Assembly: GCA_023525975.1 (NCBI GenBank) | Contig: CM042046.1 | Coordinates: 55,175,373 to 55,239,372, forward strand | Direction of reading: 5' to 3' | Length of the DNA stretch: 64,000 nt | Source of the DNA: Smallanthus sonchifolius | Taxonomy: Eukaryota > Streptophyta > Magnoliopsida > Asterales > Asteraceae | In this document: positions 22,557 to 36,127 of the stretch, piece by piece | How the letters are laid out: each line of letters starts with the position of its first letter | Position numbering within the stretch: the first letter of the stretch is position 1 | The notes under the pieces: model-generated | The model's input: the letters and a program-made list of their open reading frames with translations, nothing else | Told to the model about the DNA's origin: nothing | The model's database searches: none | Position numbers and translations under genes: made by a program

Positions 22557-23640
22557 AGCTATGAAGGCCCATGCTACGACATGACCCTCTAATTTAAACA
22601 AGAAAAATACATGTATATGTATTTGGGCCTTTTAAGTCTTGATCAATAAGTGGGCCTGAATCACAAACAAAAACAGACGTGTGAATTGACACTGTGATTC
22701 AAGGGTTTAGACAAGGCGATGAAGATCAATTGACGGGGTAACTGGGGACGAAGGTGAGAGTCGCTGGGAGGCGTAAACATAACAGTTCAAAAGACCACCG
22801 GTTAGTTTCCTTCTTTACTAATTTATTGTTCTTTAAATCGCAATCGTGTTCAGAAGTTGCTTAATCGAGTTGCTGACTTGCTCTGTTTATACACTAGACT
22901 TGGTCTTTGAGTTGCTGTTTACAAATTACAATCGAGTGATCGACACAAAATCAAGTCTTTGAGTTGCTATTCAGAAGTGAATATATTGAATACTCATTAC
23001 AATCTGCAATAAGCCAATAAATCAAGTAATAAAGTTAGTTTCAATTAGAATTTGATGGTTTAGTTCACCTTTATTTGTATGTAGAAAACGCACAACCTAA
23101 AAGAAGCTTGTAAAAGAAATTGAGAAATTACACTAATTGTGTTATTGATTGTTTGATGTTAGTTTATTACATAGAATTTTACATGTTAGTTGTTAATTTT
23201 AGTTAATATGAAAATACTAAAACTGAATCAAATCATCTAAGTTTGGATTCTGCTGATTGTAGAATTAAGATAGTATCTTTATGAACTTGAAAGTATATGG
23301 TTTTTTTGTGAAGTTATATTGTTGGTTTATGACAAATTTGCACAAGATTTGAGTAAGGATTCAAGTTGTGTTCTGTATACAATGTGAATGTTAATTTAGT
23401 TTTTGTTTTGGTCTACAGATTAGTGCGTGTTTTGGTTCTAATTATATAATGTTAATAATACAATGTGAATGTTATTTTGCACAACATTTGCTGCGTAAAA
23501 TGTTGTCAGTTTTTGTGATTTTTGTTGAGAAACATGTTTTAGGGATTTTTTTATATTGACCCGACCCGCCTGTTTTTGCCAGGCATCATTCAAATAGTAG
23601 TCGTCCGTCTTTGTGTGCGAAACCTCTTCAGACGTTAAAG
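22557..23640 (+). other. Upstream region and probable 5' UTR of the NEMF gene
   Basis: No other gene is seen. A GA-rich, non-AT-rich block at about 22700-22800 followed by GTTAGT, and a CCAG acceptor-like site near 23581, could bound a leader intron. Sequence 23582-23640 would then be the last part of the 5' UTR. This leader intron is an inference. Confidence 0.4.
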
Positions 23641-26600
23641 ATGGTGAAGGTTCGGATGAACACGGCGGACGTCGCCGCCGAGGTCAAATGCTTACGCCGG
23701 TTAATCGGGATGCGCTGTTCTAATGTCTACGACCTCTCTCCTAAGGTGAAAACCCCTATCTTCTTCAAGTTATTTCTTATTTGAGTTTACTATAATCATA
23801 TGGTTGAAAGGCATGTGTCAATGGGTTGATTAACAATTGTTTTCCGCCAATCATTCATGATGAAGTATGTTGCCACTAGAAAATACAATTAGACTTTTGG
23901 GTTGAAATTTGATTTTTCAAACTCAAGTAGTGCCATGAATTTTGTTTTTGCTGTAAAATTTTAGAGAACAGCAAGAAGATAACTTCTCTAGTATTTTATT
24001 ACTTAGGATCTGTATAGTTCTGGAGCTTTTTTTCCCCTCTGATTTTTCTTTATAATACGAAGCCACTCATTAGTCTTATTGATCTGAAAGTCAAAATGGT
24101 CTTCATCTTTTGTTGTATTTCTATAAAATAGAGCTAGTAATCATTAAGGCTTTGGGTTATGCTGCCACATATGCAGGCACATAGACACTTAAATGTTATT
24201 TATGTTGTTAAGTGTCTTTTAACATGAATGAGTATCTTCTAATTTTGGAGCTCCAAGTAGCTACTGTGGTTTTTGAAACCTTTGTTATTTTATTAATCCT
24301 GGTTTGCAGACGTATGTATTCAAATTGATGAATAGCAGTGGGATTACTGAATCTGGAGAGAGTGAGAAGGTTTTGTTGCTGATGGAAAGCGGTGTGCGGT
24401 TGCATACCACTGCATATCTTAGGTAAGCTTTCCTTGACATGTAACAAGTCAGATATTATAAATGGATGCATATAAGTGTTCAATAAAAGTAGATAAATGT
24501 GTCTCCTACACTGTGTCTATGTAGATAATAAAAGATAATTTGCTATCTCTAATTACTCTTTCGGACCTCCACACTATTCATGGCCTATGTAATTAGTAAG
24601 GAGGATATCCGGAAGTGAGTCAATGTGCTATGTAATAAAGCAAAAAGGTGCATTTATGTATTGATTCTATTCATAAACAAGGTAAATGGAGGCATTATAA
24701 TTATGATCACAATGCTATCAAAGTGTATTTAGGCACCATTATGCTGTAAATGATCAAATGATGCGTTAAAATAGACCTAGTGTTAGGTGGTTATAGGCTT
24801 AGAAAGGATTAGAAAAAGAAACAATTCTGAAAACAGAACCCAAACACAGTAGCAAACAGATGCCAACAGCTTCTAAACCAGCGGCGGCGGAGGCGGAGGC
24901 GGAGGCGGCTGAGCTCCGGGTGGTGCGGACAGCAAAAGCTGCTGTCGATTTCTGGGTTGGTTCGGCGACTGATCAGCTTTGCTGATCAGTTTTCGGCTGA
25001 TGGTTGGATGGCAAACAAGCACACAAAGCAGAAAATGAAGAACATGAATATTTTACGTGGTTCGGTCATTGTGACTTACATCCATGGGCTACAACTAGAG
25101 GATTATTAGTGAGAGGTGATAATAATCACATGTACAAGAGGTCCTGTTTATAATAAAAGAATTAAGGTTAAAACCCTTGAAACCTTTCCTAATAAATGAA
25201 ACTTGTAGGTTAAGTTTCTGGTGAAAGGCAACCTGCCTTTTTGCCACCCCAAGGAGTTGCGTCAGGGCTAGGGCCGGCTACCCGTATTGCGCAAGCCTCC
25301 ACAGACCAACACCTAATCATCTAAGATGGGCAACTAAGCCCAAATTTTAACGAGGTTATTTTTTGATAAAATGATGTGGGTAACCAAGCATCCTATGGGT
25401 TTTGATAGGATTAAATGTATGTGTGTGCGAACCATGAATAAGAAATGACAAGCATGTCAACCTTATTCCAATCTTTCAAACCTTTAAAACCATGGTTCCC
25501 TTCTTTTTTTAGGAACTCAACATCCTCCAACTAACCATACCTCATGTTTTCCCAGATTTGGAGTGTTATTAATTCCCAAATAAATTTACACAAAATGGAT
25601 TGGAATGATGTAGTTTTCTTTACAGGGTGGGCTGTTAGTGATGAATGGGATCCGACTCGTGAACACATGTACAATTAGTTGGGCTTCTTGAAATGTTAGA
25701 AAATGATTTTTAATCAAGTACCATGGGTTTCGGTATTTATGGGTTATGATCTCTAGTTGATAGTTCAAAGAAAAGGAGAGGAATCTCTAACATTTATTGG
25801 AAAAATATTAAATGATCAATGTGAATGCTTTATTGGGTTGTGGAGGTTGCGAATAAAGGTTAGCTGGCTCTAGATGTGTCCAACACGGTAGCCGGCCCTA
25901 ATTGGATTCCTTAGCCCCTAAGTTGTCGACAGTTAGGAAAGTTTGCTAATTGAAAGAAGTTTAACCCTAATCTTCTCCTATAAATATATGACTTGTAATT
26001 GTAATTTCTTCAACACCTCAATAAAATATTCTACTAGTTGCAGCCCATGGATGTCTTGGTTTTAAAAAGCGAGAAGCGCACCGAGGCGACGGGGTCTAAA
26101 ACCGAGGCGCAAGATTTAATATATCTCATAGGATTTTAGCATCCCCTACTCAAAATTTAGCTATAAATCAACTTTATATATGATTTAATATATGAATTAC
26201 TTACATGTACAAACAAAAAAGCCTGTTGTACAACATCCTAATGCATATTTGCGCCTTTTGTACATGAGGTGTGCGCCTCACCTTCGCTTTTGGTGCGCCT
26301 TTTGTGCAACTTCAGATCGACCGAACCACGTTAAATTCTCGTGTTATCCTTATTCTGTTTAATTGCAATTTGTGTGTGTGTTTGCTTGCTGTGTTGCGCA
26401 TCCGTTTCAGCCTCCATCAGCCGCCGGGCAGCAGTTTGCTCCTGTCATCGCTGCCGGTCAGCGGCCGGTCAACCTGCTGGTCATTCCAGGTCAAACAGTA
26501 GTCTGTTGTTTGTGTTTTTCAATTCTTTTCTACTCCTAACAGCCGTATAACTATAACCACCCTAACATGCTCATGGTGTTTACTAAATTTTATTTAAGTG

Positions 26601-29600
26601 TGTATCTATACTTGAAAGTACCTCATTACTAGTTGCATTTATCTGTTTGTGTAAATTTTACTCAAACTTTGAAAACCTATATTGGTAGATAGGCATGGTG
26701 GTGTGGATCCAATTGTTGCGAGTTGTTTATGGGAACCGAAGCCCGTTATTGGTAGACTGGCATGTTTAAAGTTAGGGGTGGCCCTCCTTGTATAACATCA
26801 TCATAGATCATATTGATATAATATTTTGTTCAAGAACTAGAAATATATAGTTCAGCTTTTAGAAATCAGTAGTCTTTATAACTGTTCTAAAACTGATGCG
26901 AATTAGCACTTTTTAGATAACTTATGGGTTACAATACCACGATTGTGTTCCCTATAACAAAATGTATATGCATCAATTATTTTAACACAACATGCTGTGT
27001 ATGAGACTAGTTATATAGTTATCATATCTCGAAGGTATGCAAGTGTACTGTTATTCTCTCTATACAAAACCCCTATATAACTCTATTATACACACAATCA
27101 ATATACATTACTCTTCCTGGTTTAACTTGGTATCAACTAAATATATATAGACAACTTATTGGTGCCATGCAACATGTTACTCTCTTTCGGCATGATATCA
27201 CCTTTGCGGTCAACAAAGGGTGTCAATTTATGCATGCCTCGGCCGGAAATCATTGGTCACTGCCGAATATGGTTTTCTTATCAGACAAGCATTTGGATCA
27301 ACACTTCACGCTTTCACCGATAAGTTTTTGGAAAAGTAAATCACACCCTTTCACATCTTCCTAACTCTAGGTCAACTTTCTAGATGATCGTAGCCACTAG
27401 GCATTTGCGATCTATTTGGGTTCCAACCTTATTTCATGGACTGCTCGCAAACAACACAATCTCTCATCCTTTACCGAGTCTGAGTTCAAAGCTCTTGTAG
27501 ACACAATGACTCTGTAAGCTCTTCTTCATGAACTTGGCGTTGGTGCAACTTCAGATCCAAACCTATGGCGTGACAATCTCAGTGCGACCTTACATCTCGA
27601 CTAATACTTCCATGCCTAAACAAAGCATGTAGAAGTTGATTTTCATTTTGTAAGATAAAGGCTGCTCGTGGAAATATTTGTATGCAATTCATATTGACAA
27701 ATGGTCAAATTGTTGATATCTTTACAAAACCATTGCCTACTAAAAGATTTCTCCTTTTACGATCCAAGCTACATGTTGTTCCCCGCCCTTAGCTTGCAGG
27801 GAAATAGTGGACTAATTATATAATTATTATTTATTAAAGGTATACAGGTGTCATTATTCTTTATATGTAGAGCCGCTATGTAACCCTATTATACATACAA
27901 TCAATATACAATACTCTTCCTGGTTTAACTCCCAACATAATGATTTTAGTTAAGGGAAAGAGATTTCCATGATTTAGGTTAGCTAAGGGAAGGAGATATC
28001 TTTTTTTGTGTGCATATAAGAGCAGACCATGAGCTATAAGTGGATAAATGTTTCATCGAATAAATGTTTTAAAGTGTATATTTGGTTTCTTTGATGTTTG
28101 CAGGGATAAAAGTAATACTCCTTCTGGGTTTACTCTCAAATTGCGAAAACACATAAGAACTAGAAGGCTTGAGGATGTACGGCAGCTTGGATATGATCGG
28201 GTATATCTTGTTAATGCCTTTATTTACACTTCATTGATTAATGGATTATGTTTTTTAGTATGTTTGTTTCACATTTACTGTTTCATGTGAGCAGATTGTT
28301 CTCTTTCAATTTGGGGTCGGTGCCAATGCTTACTACATTATATTGGAATTATATGCACAAGGAAACATACTCCTCGCCGATTCCGAGCTCATGGTTTTAA
28401 CTCTTTTGCGGTCACACAGGTTTAAAATCTAGAATCATATTTTTGTTTTGCTTCTTGTTATTTCAGCAGGTTACATACTTACATGTCATTAGTTTCTCTA
28501 CTCTTACAGTCTCTGTATGAATTAAACAATCAGCTACTAACTAACTTGATTTAGGGATGATGATAAGGGATTTGCAATCATGGCGCGTCATCGTTATCCA
28601 ATTGAAAATTGTAGAGTCTTTGAGAGAACTGATGGTGCAAAGTTACAGTCAACTCTAACATCCTTCAACAATGACCAAATTAATGAACATGTGGAAGATG
28701 GTTCAGGTGTAAGTAACACACCTGGTGCACCACAAGCTAAAAACGGCAACCGCAAGGCGGTTAAGTCCAGTGATTCTAGTAAAAAGAAGGATAGCACTCA
28801 TGCCAAACAAGCTACATTGAAAGTTGTTCTTGGGGAGGCTTTGGGTTATGGACCAGCATTATCAGAACATATTGTATTAGATGCTGGCTTAACTCCAAAT
28901 TTGAAAGTTTCTAAGGAACTGAAATTAGAGGATAGTAGCATTCAGGCTCTTTCTGAAGGTGTTAAGAAGTTTGAGGACTGGCTGGAGGATGTTATATCAG
29001 GTGCCAAAATTCCAGAAGGATACATCTTAATGCAACAGAAGAAAATAGGGAAGGATCAAATCCCTGTTGAATCATCTGGCACTGATCAGGTTACCTTTTG
29101 TCTTAAATATATAACTCTATTAATCTAGTAGTGAAATTAATGCTTGTATATTCTTTGCTATTTGTGGTACATTCTGTGAAAGGTGATCTTCTTATGACAG
29201 TTTTCTTAGAAAGTTAAAGAAAATATGTTAATTATAAAGCAAGAAGTCATAGGTTTGACTGTTTAAGTCTTAAAAGTAAAGATTTTTTCTTTAGAATAGT
29301 GGGTGTGTCGAATAACCTAAGACAATTGTTCAACTCAGTATTAATAGACTCATGTTTATAAGCTTATCTAATTTGATTTCTTCTAACTTTCTTATATCTG
29401 ATTTTAATTTATGTAATTTCATCAAATGAATAATGAAAGCTCTTTCAGTCTCCACGTTTTCTTAACCTTATCTTTGTTTGCACTCACACTCTCTGGTTCC
29501 TAGTTTTACTTTAACTATTATTTCTTCTATAAATAGTTATACACAGGATAAGAAGTAATACACTATTTTCTTCATATTGGTAATATCAAGAACTTTTTTT

Positions 29601-32600
29601 TTTCATATTGTTAGTCTTGACATGCTTTGATCTCTTTTTTTTTCTTTCAGATTTATGACGAGTTCTGTCCGTTACTGTTAAATCAGTTCAGCTCGAGGGT
29701 CTCTGTGAAATTTGAGACCTTTGATGCTGCATTAGATGAATTCTACAGTAAAATTGAGAGCCAGCGAGCTGAACAACAACAACAAGCAAAAGAGAGTTCT
29801 GCAATGCAGAGGCTTTCCAAAATTCGCAATGATCAGGTCCTAGTTCATATATACTCTGTAGTTTCACCCGAGGTTCATTTCCTCGGTCTTATAATTAAAT
29901 GTGTTTGCATCCTAACATCTCTTAGAGGAGTAGATTGGGCTGAGTCAAAAACATTTTCTCCGTTGATTTTTATCTAGTTATGTGATAAAAGTCCAACAAT
30001 GTGTTTTTCAAATTTGTTTTAATTGTTCAACGGTCTGTTAGTGTTTTCAATAAAAAAGCTAAATATATTTATTCATTGCACAAATGAGAAGGGATGATTA
30101 AACTGGTAGCATAGCGAGATAATCTATGGAAGGAGCATGATGCTACTTAAATTTTATATAATTGTAGAACATGTTTATTAATTACAAAAAATAGAGGAGC
30201 ATTGATGGGGGTGTATACGAAAACAATAAGCAATCCAGCAGTAACCAAGAAATTCTCATGGACTCGAATCTAGCTATCAGCCTATCATTGTCTTACCTAC
30301 CATATCACATTTCGGGGAGTTAGGTGATCCTGATTACAACAAAGGATTTATCTTGCTCAAAAGGTTGTCCATCTTTATATGCTTTCAATAAGTTGATCAC
30401 GTGTACATGCACATGTGTGTTTTTATTAAAATATTTTAGGAATTATTTGACCTGGAAATTATACCTAGAATCCAGCCAAAGAAGTCTGAATTTTTATTCA
30501 ACTTATTCTTCACTACTAGAACTGGGAAGCAATGGGACAAGATCAACTTTTCAGCATAGGTGCAGAAAATGGTCCCATAGGATGCACATCAGATTTTTTT
30601 TAGAGTTGAGTACACGAATGGTCCCTGTGGTATGTTTAAGTTTTGGATTTGGTCCCTAACTTTGAGAAACTACACGGACAGTCCCAAACTATGCATACAT
30701 GTAACACCATTGGTCCCTGAGTTGGATGAAGGTTAAGTTTTCCAGTTAAGTGGGTATGTAATTACTAAAATACCCCTTTGTTTAAGGAATATCAAAATAT
30801 AAATGGGCCCACCCTTTTTAACTAAAATTCAAATTAGTAATAAAGTAAAATACCATGCCCTTCGTTAAGTGTTCAAGACTTCATCCACAACCCCACTAAT
30901 CGCCGGTAGCAGACACACCTGCGACCACCCATCGGCAACTGATCCTATCACCAACATACACCATCTCCCTGCAATCACCACCATCTCCCAACCCTAGATC
31001 CGGCCACCACCACACGAGCTCTGATCACCACCACACCTAGCCGCCCACACAATTTGACTCAAGATCCAACAGCGAGGGGCATCTGATGAAGCCCTTGATT
31101 ACGGTCCGATCATCTGAGGCGGACACAGAGCAGACACCGTGAGCATTCCAGTCACACTCCCGGAAGAGGATGAGGTTGCAATCGACGAACTGAAATCGAC
31201 GCGGAGATGGTTGCAATCAATGGGGATGGTGATTTTCGTGTTCGCCGGTGGTGGTGAAGATGAAGTTGCCCTAGGTGGTGGTGGTGGTGAAGATGGTTGC
31301 AGTCGATGTTCGCTGGTGGTGGTGGTGAAGATGAAGTTGCCGCCGGTGGTTTTGGGTTTTGATGTGTGTTGTGTGTGTATTTTAGACGGACTCAATGAAA
31401 GAGATGATCTTTGTTTTGAGTTTTAGATCTATAATAATAATAGTAAAATTAATAATAATAATATTATTATTATTATAAAAAGGGGTGGGGTCTACTGCTA
31501 TATAATAATTTTATTTATAGTTTTTTAAAACTAAGGGTATTTTAGTAATTACATAACCACTTAACTGGAAAACTTACCCCCCATCCAAATCAGGGACCAA
31601 TGGTGTTACATGTATGCATAGTTTGGGACTATCCATGTAGCTTTCTAAAATTAGGGACCAAATCCAAAATTTGAACATACCACAGGACCATCCGTGTAAT
31701 TAACTTTTTTTTTATTTTTTATTATTGGTTGGAATTTTTGTACCAGAAGAACAAATCCTTTCCCTTCTGGCTTTTGTTAATTTCTTGACTAGAGAGGCCT
31801 TTGTTTAGGAAAGCGCAAATTTGTCTCCTACTAGGCCTGGTATGCCTTGATTAGATACTTTTTTCTGTGTCAAAGAGAGAGCGGTCATTACCTCAATGCT
31901 CAATCACCCGTTCGGGCGCTCTGAGGCGTTTAGGTCCCAAAAGCTGAGGCGAGAGGCAAGATGGGGAGCTTTACGTGTGCGAAGTGTTTGGTATTAGAAA
32001 GGTGGTTATCAATTATTTATAACAAAAGAAGTTTTTTTACCTAGGTATAAGTAGTCTATGCATGAGGTACAAGCTTATAAAACAACATTCTAAAAGGAGC
32101 GTATGCGAATAGAAAAGTAGTGTTTTTGGGTTTTGTTTTAAAAGATTTCAACCATCTCTCAGCTTCTCTATCCTTTCCACAACCTTCTTCATCGTTTCCA
32201 CAGGTGAGTCCAACATTTTCACTCATCTCCCAACCTTCTCCCTCTTTCATAGCACTGCCCCATACAGAAGATGGCATATGTGTCGCTTCAGGCGGAAATC
32301 TCCGCCTCAGCACCACCATGTGGAAATGTTGTGCATCACCTCCCCTGAAACATTTTAGCCACCGCCTCTGTCTCCTCGCTCATCAGGCACACGTGAGGTG
32401 TGATTTTTAAAACCAGGAGAAAGATGCCTTGTAAAATATCTTTATATTAGGCAGAATTGATGAATAGAATTTGAAAGAGTTTAACCTCTATTTTCTTTTA
32501 GATCCACATTTTTTAATAGATATTTGGTTCTTGGTGTTAAGTGTTCTCTTTCCCTTTAATGTTGGTGGATTAAACTTCTTCAAAGACCAGTGCAGTTCTT

Positions 32601-35600
32601 AGCCTTTCTCCCCATTTTGATTGCACCAGGAATATGTAAAATGCATGTAAGATGTGCCCATGTGGCATGTGTAGTTTAAAACTGCACTTAGTAAACAGAG
32701 GGCGCCTTCAAAATTATTTGTCAAACAATATCATAAATGCTGTTGAGCTTATTGAATGTTATTTTACAGGAAAACCGTGTGCAACTATTGAAGAAAGAAG
32801 TAGATCGGGCTGTTACAATGGCAGAACTTATAGAATACAATTTAGAAGATGTGGATGCTGCTATCTTGGCTGTTAGAGTAGCTCTTGCAAATGGTATGAA
32901 TTGGGATGATTTAATCCGGATGGTGAAAGAGGAGAAGAAATCAGGAAATCCTGTTGCAGGTCTTATTGACAAGCTACATCTTGAAAGAAATTCCATGAGT
33001 CTGCTTTTGAGTAACAATCTTGATGAAATGGATGATGATGAAATTACTCAACCTGTCGAAAAGGTGGTGTGCTTTTTGTCACCCACGTTTTATTTTCCTA
33101 ATATCTGTGGTTGGTTAGTGCATCTGTTAATGCTAGTGGCATCATATTAATCTTGCTTATTTGGTAATCTAGTCACTAGTGCAAGCATCTCTTACTATTG
33201 ATTGAATTAAGAATGATAGATGACTGATGTTTGACTTCTTAAAGTATCCATTTTTCTGGATATAAATGATTTGCTTCATTTAAATTCATCACCTGTCCTC
33301 TATTGCTTCAGTACCTACTGATATTATTGATAGCCCTCTGAAGCATATGCTAAATTTGTTAAAGTATTTTTTTTTCACCTTTTAGGTGGAAGTTGATCTG
33401 TCACTTTCTGCTCATGCCAATGCTCGGCGGTGGTATGAACAAAAGAAAAAACAGGAGAGCAAGCAAGAAAAGACTCTTACAGCTCATGCAAAGGCCTTCA
33501 AGGCTGCTGAAAAGAAGACACGTCAGCAACTCTCTCAGGTAATTTTACATCACAGTTTAGCTGAATGTGTACTTATCACGTCAGCCATGCCTTTCCATAG
33601 CTTCTATGTTTCAGTTCCAGATTTACTAATTATGCTTATGGTGAAATTATCAGGAAAAATCTGTTGCTGCCATCTCACATATACGAAAAGTGCACTGGTT
33701 TGAAAAGTTTAATTGGTTCATCAGCAGTGAGAATTATTTGGTGATCAGTGGACGAGATGCTCAACAAAATGAGATGATAGTCAAGCGTTACATGTCAAAA
33801 GGAGATCTGTGAGTGCATACTGCCAGTTCTAACTTTTCACTCCGTGCAGCTTAGTGCTTGTATTTAATGGACTATACAGTTTTTTTGAGCCCTTTGAACG
33901 GATTTCAGTAGATAAATTGCGTGTCATGTCATAGGATATTTGATTTTTGAGTAGAATAAAAGATGGTAATTGTAGTTGCTAGTCTTTCGATTTACTAACA
34001 GCAGGGAAAGAATAAAAGAGATCTAAATGATGTCCATATCTTTTATCTTGGGATGATGAGGTTTTTATTTTCAAGTTTACAGCTCAAAATCATCTCATTT
34101 ATTTGGCTTAATGGTTTGTAGTGAAGTACGATTCAGAGTTTCAAACATATTTAGGCTTTTTGTGGACCCATATGTTGGGTACTCTTATTCAGCACACATT
34201 ATTGACGGTGTTATCTATGCTATTTGGTGAAATTTTTTGATGGTTTGCAGGTATGTCCATGCAGAATTACATGGAGCTTCGAGTACAGTGATCAAGAATC
34301 ACAAGCCTGATAATCCTGTACCCCCTCTTACATTGAATCAAGCAGGATCTTTCACTGTAAGTTACAAACTAGTGTGCACAAATGGGAATAGGTTGCCAGT
34401 ATTGGTATCTACGCTTTGTGGTTTTGGAACCATTAACATTTAAAATACTTGATATTTGACCAAAGTTGTATTAATTTTATATCATTTCTTGTGATATAGG
34501 TCTGCCATAGCCAAGCATGGAACTCAAAGATTGTTACCAGTGCATGGTGGGTATACCCTCACCAGGTGAGTAAAACTGCTCCTACTGGGGAATATCTTAC
34601 GGTCGGCAGTTTTATGATCAGAGGGAAGAAAAATTTCCTTCCACCTCATCCTTTAATCATGGGATTTGGAATATTGTTCCGTTTGGATGAGACTTCCTTG
34701 GGGTCTCATCTGAATGAAAGGAGAGTAAGGGGTGAAGATGAAGGACTTAATGAATCTGAAGACACTGAGCCTTTTAAGGAACTATCTGATTCTTGTTCTG
34801 AGAATGAAGCACCCAATGCAGAATATCCAGTGAACGCTTCTGATTTAGCAACAGATGACCAAAAATTGGAAAATTTATCCTCCGAAGCTGACTCCAATCA
34901 TGAAGTTAGCTCCGATTCGAGACAAATTTCTGTTGAAGAGGAGACGTCCCCTGACCTTGAGGATCTTCTAGATAGAGCTCTTGAGCTTGGATCAGCTGCA
35001 AAAAAATATGGGCTCCTTGCTTCTTCACAAACGGATTCTGATGTAAATAACGAGGAGAAGAAAGAAACAGTGAGTAGGGAGAAGCCTTATATTTCCAAAG
35101 CAGAAAGAAGAAAGCTCAAGAAAGGACCGACACATAGTGAAGGTGGTCATGTGATTGAAGATGTGGAGAAAAAGAAGTATAAAGTTGAAGAGAAAAATGT
35201 TGAGGTGGATGGTGCTGGGAAAATCAGCCGTGGTCAGAAGGGCAAACTTAAGAAGATGAAAGAAAAATACAGGGATCAAGACGAGGAAGAACGAAAAATC
35301 CGAATGGCTTTACTTGCTGTGAGTATTATTAATTGCATTGTTTTTTAATCAATTTACATTAGGCTAACCATGAAAATACCGCAGTCTGCTGGGAAAGCAA
35401 AATCAAATGAACAAGAAACTCAGAATGAAGCAACAACTACAAGCAAAGTGTCGGAACCTGTAGGCAGCGGTATGTATGGCTATCACATATGATATGTGCT
35501 GAATATACAAAGGGCGCGATTAATAATGTAATGGTCGTTGATGCAGGCAACGAAGATGCTACAAAAAGATGTTACAAATGTAAAAAGGTTGGGCATCTGG

Positions 35601-36127
35601 CTAAAGATTGTCAAGAGGACGCGAATGGAACTGATAGGCTTAATGAAGCTGAGAGGATAGCAATGGAAGAAGATGATATAAAGGAGATTGGTGAAGATGA
35701 GAAAGAGAAATTAAATGAAGTGGATTATCTTACAGGGGTTCCTTTACCAAACGACATTCTTCTGTATGCTGTGCCTGTCTGTGCTCCTTATGCTGCTATA
35801 CAGTCGTATAAGTACCGTGTGAAGATAATCCCTGGAACAGCAAAGAAAGGAAAAGGTACCCTTCAACAAACAGACATTTAAAACAGAATATTGTTGAGTT
35901 TTTGAATGATATTGTTTCTGTTTGGGTTTGTAGCTGCAAAAATGGCTATGAATTTGTTTGTTCACGTGGCGGAAGCAAGTCAACGAGAGAAAGAGTTGAT
36001 GAAGGCGTGTACAGACCCGGAGCTGATGGCTGCGATTATTGGAAACGTCAAGATCTCTGCAGCCGGACTCACTCAACTTAAGCAGAAACAAAAGAAAGGA
36101 AAGAAAGCAGCCAGCAAACAAACCTGA
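23641..36127 (+). CDS. NEMF: NEMF/Rqc2 homologue, ribosome-associated quality control factor
   Basis: Fourteen GT-AG exons join in frame: 23641-23745, 24310-24422, 28104-28200, 28295-28419, 28555-29089, 29651-29836, 32770-33063, 33386-33538, 33654-33808, 34251-34356, 34500-35318, 35385-35469, 35547-35855, 35934-36127. They encode 1091 residues, close to the plant family length (Arabidopsis At5g49930 is the recalled counterpart). The N-terminal NFACT-N domain starts MVKVRMNTADVAAEVKCL. A helical middle region follows. The NFACT-R domain (about residues 535-700) includes VHWFEKFNWFISSENYLVIS and YVHAELHGASS. An acidic/basic linker, a CCHC knuckle (CYKCKKVGHLAKDC, near residue 935) and the C-terminal NFACT-C domain with KYRVKIIPG complete it. 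Family members bind stalled 60S subunits carrying peptidyl-tRNA, recruit the Listerin ligase and add C-terminal tails. Introns 2 and 6 carry transposon insertions, yet the frame is intact. Confidence 0.95.
24780..25345. other. Unclassified insertion-like block in NEMF intron 2
   Basis: Base composition changes sharply here. A GGCGGA tandem (about 24882-24909, four to five copies) stands in otherwise AT-rich intron. It is followed by GC-richer sequence with TTTACGTGGTTCGGTC and ACATCCATGGGC motifs related to 18870-18910. It is probably part of a mobile element, but no terminal repeats were found. Confidence 0.4.
25346..26999. other. Rest of NEMF intron 2 left half, with a GAGGCG-type repeat
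   Basis: Mostly AT-rich intron. From about 26055 (GGTTTTAAAAAGCGAGAAGC) to about 26300 there is a repeat rich in GAGGCG/GCGCCTT. Similar sequence appears at about 31905-32415 in intron 6, ending TTTTTAAAACC. The two may be copies of one element family. The open frame 26271-26550 has no recognised domain. Confidence 0.45.
27000..27935 (+). mobile_element. Copia relic in NEMF intron 2
   Basis: Two related flanks (about 27000-27135 and 27810-27935) share ATACA(C/T)ACAATCAATATACA followed by CTCTTCCTGGTTTAAC, and look like the two LTRs. A primer-site-like TTGGTATCAACT follows the left one. Between them, short frames recall copia RT/RNase H: FRHDITFAVN near 27190, TESEFKAL near 27480 and KHVEVDFHFV near 27628. 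Most of the element, including gag, protease and integrase, is deleted and stops are frequent. Confidence 0.75.
30604..31705. mobile_element. Foldback (MULE-like) element in NEMF intron 6, possibly carrying foreign sequence
   Basis: Arms of about 185 bp (30604-30790 and 31525-31705) are imperfect reverse complements, sharing for example CATACATGTAACACCATTGG and its complement. The centre (30880-31430) is GC-richer with CACCAC/GGTGGT runs and a plus-strand frame (31139-31426) containing Gly-rich segments. Long inverted arms around non-self sequence fit a Pack-MULE or foldback. No target duplication was resolved and the centre's origin is unknown. Confidence 0.7.
31880..32415. repeat. GAGGCG-type dispersed repeat in NEMF intron 6
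   Basis: It contains GCTGAGGCGAGAGGC near 31940, CGCCTCAGCACC near 32303 and ends GATTTTTAAAACCAGG near 32415. It is related to 26055-26300 by its GCGCC/GAGGC motifs and GGTTTTAAAA end. Class unknown, perhaps a MITE. Confidence 0.4.

Noticed and set aside
22272..22592. 106-residue frame rich in RFYPV/SDW-like repeats
   Set aside because: Produced by degenerate CCGGTT/GGATCC motif arrays inside the hAT MITE.
31139..31426. Glycine-rich protein gene in NEMF intron 6
   Set aside because: The frame lies inside the foldback element and arises from GGTGGT runs; an overlapping minus-strand frame is equally open.
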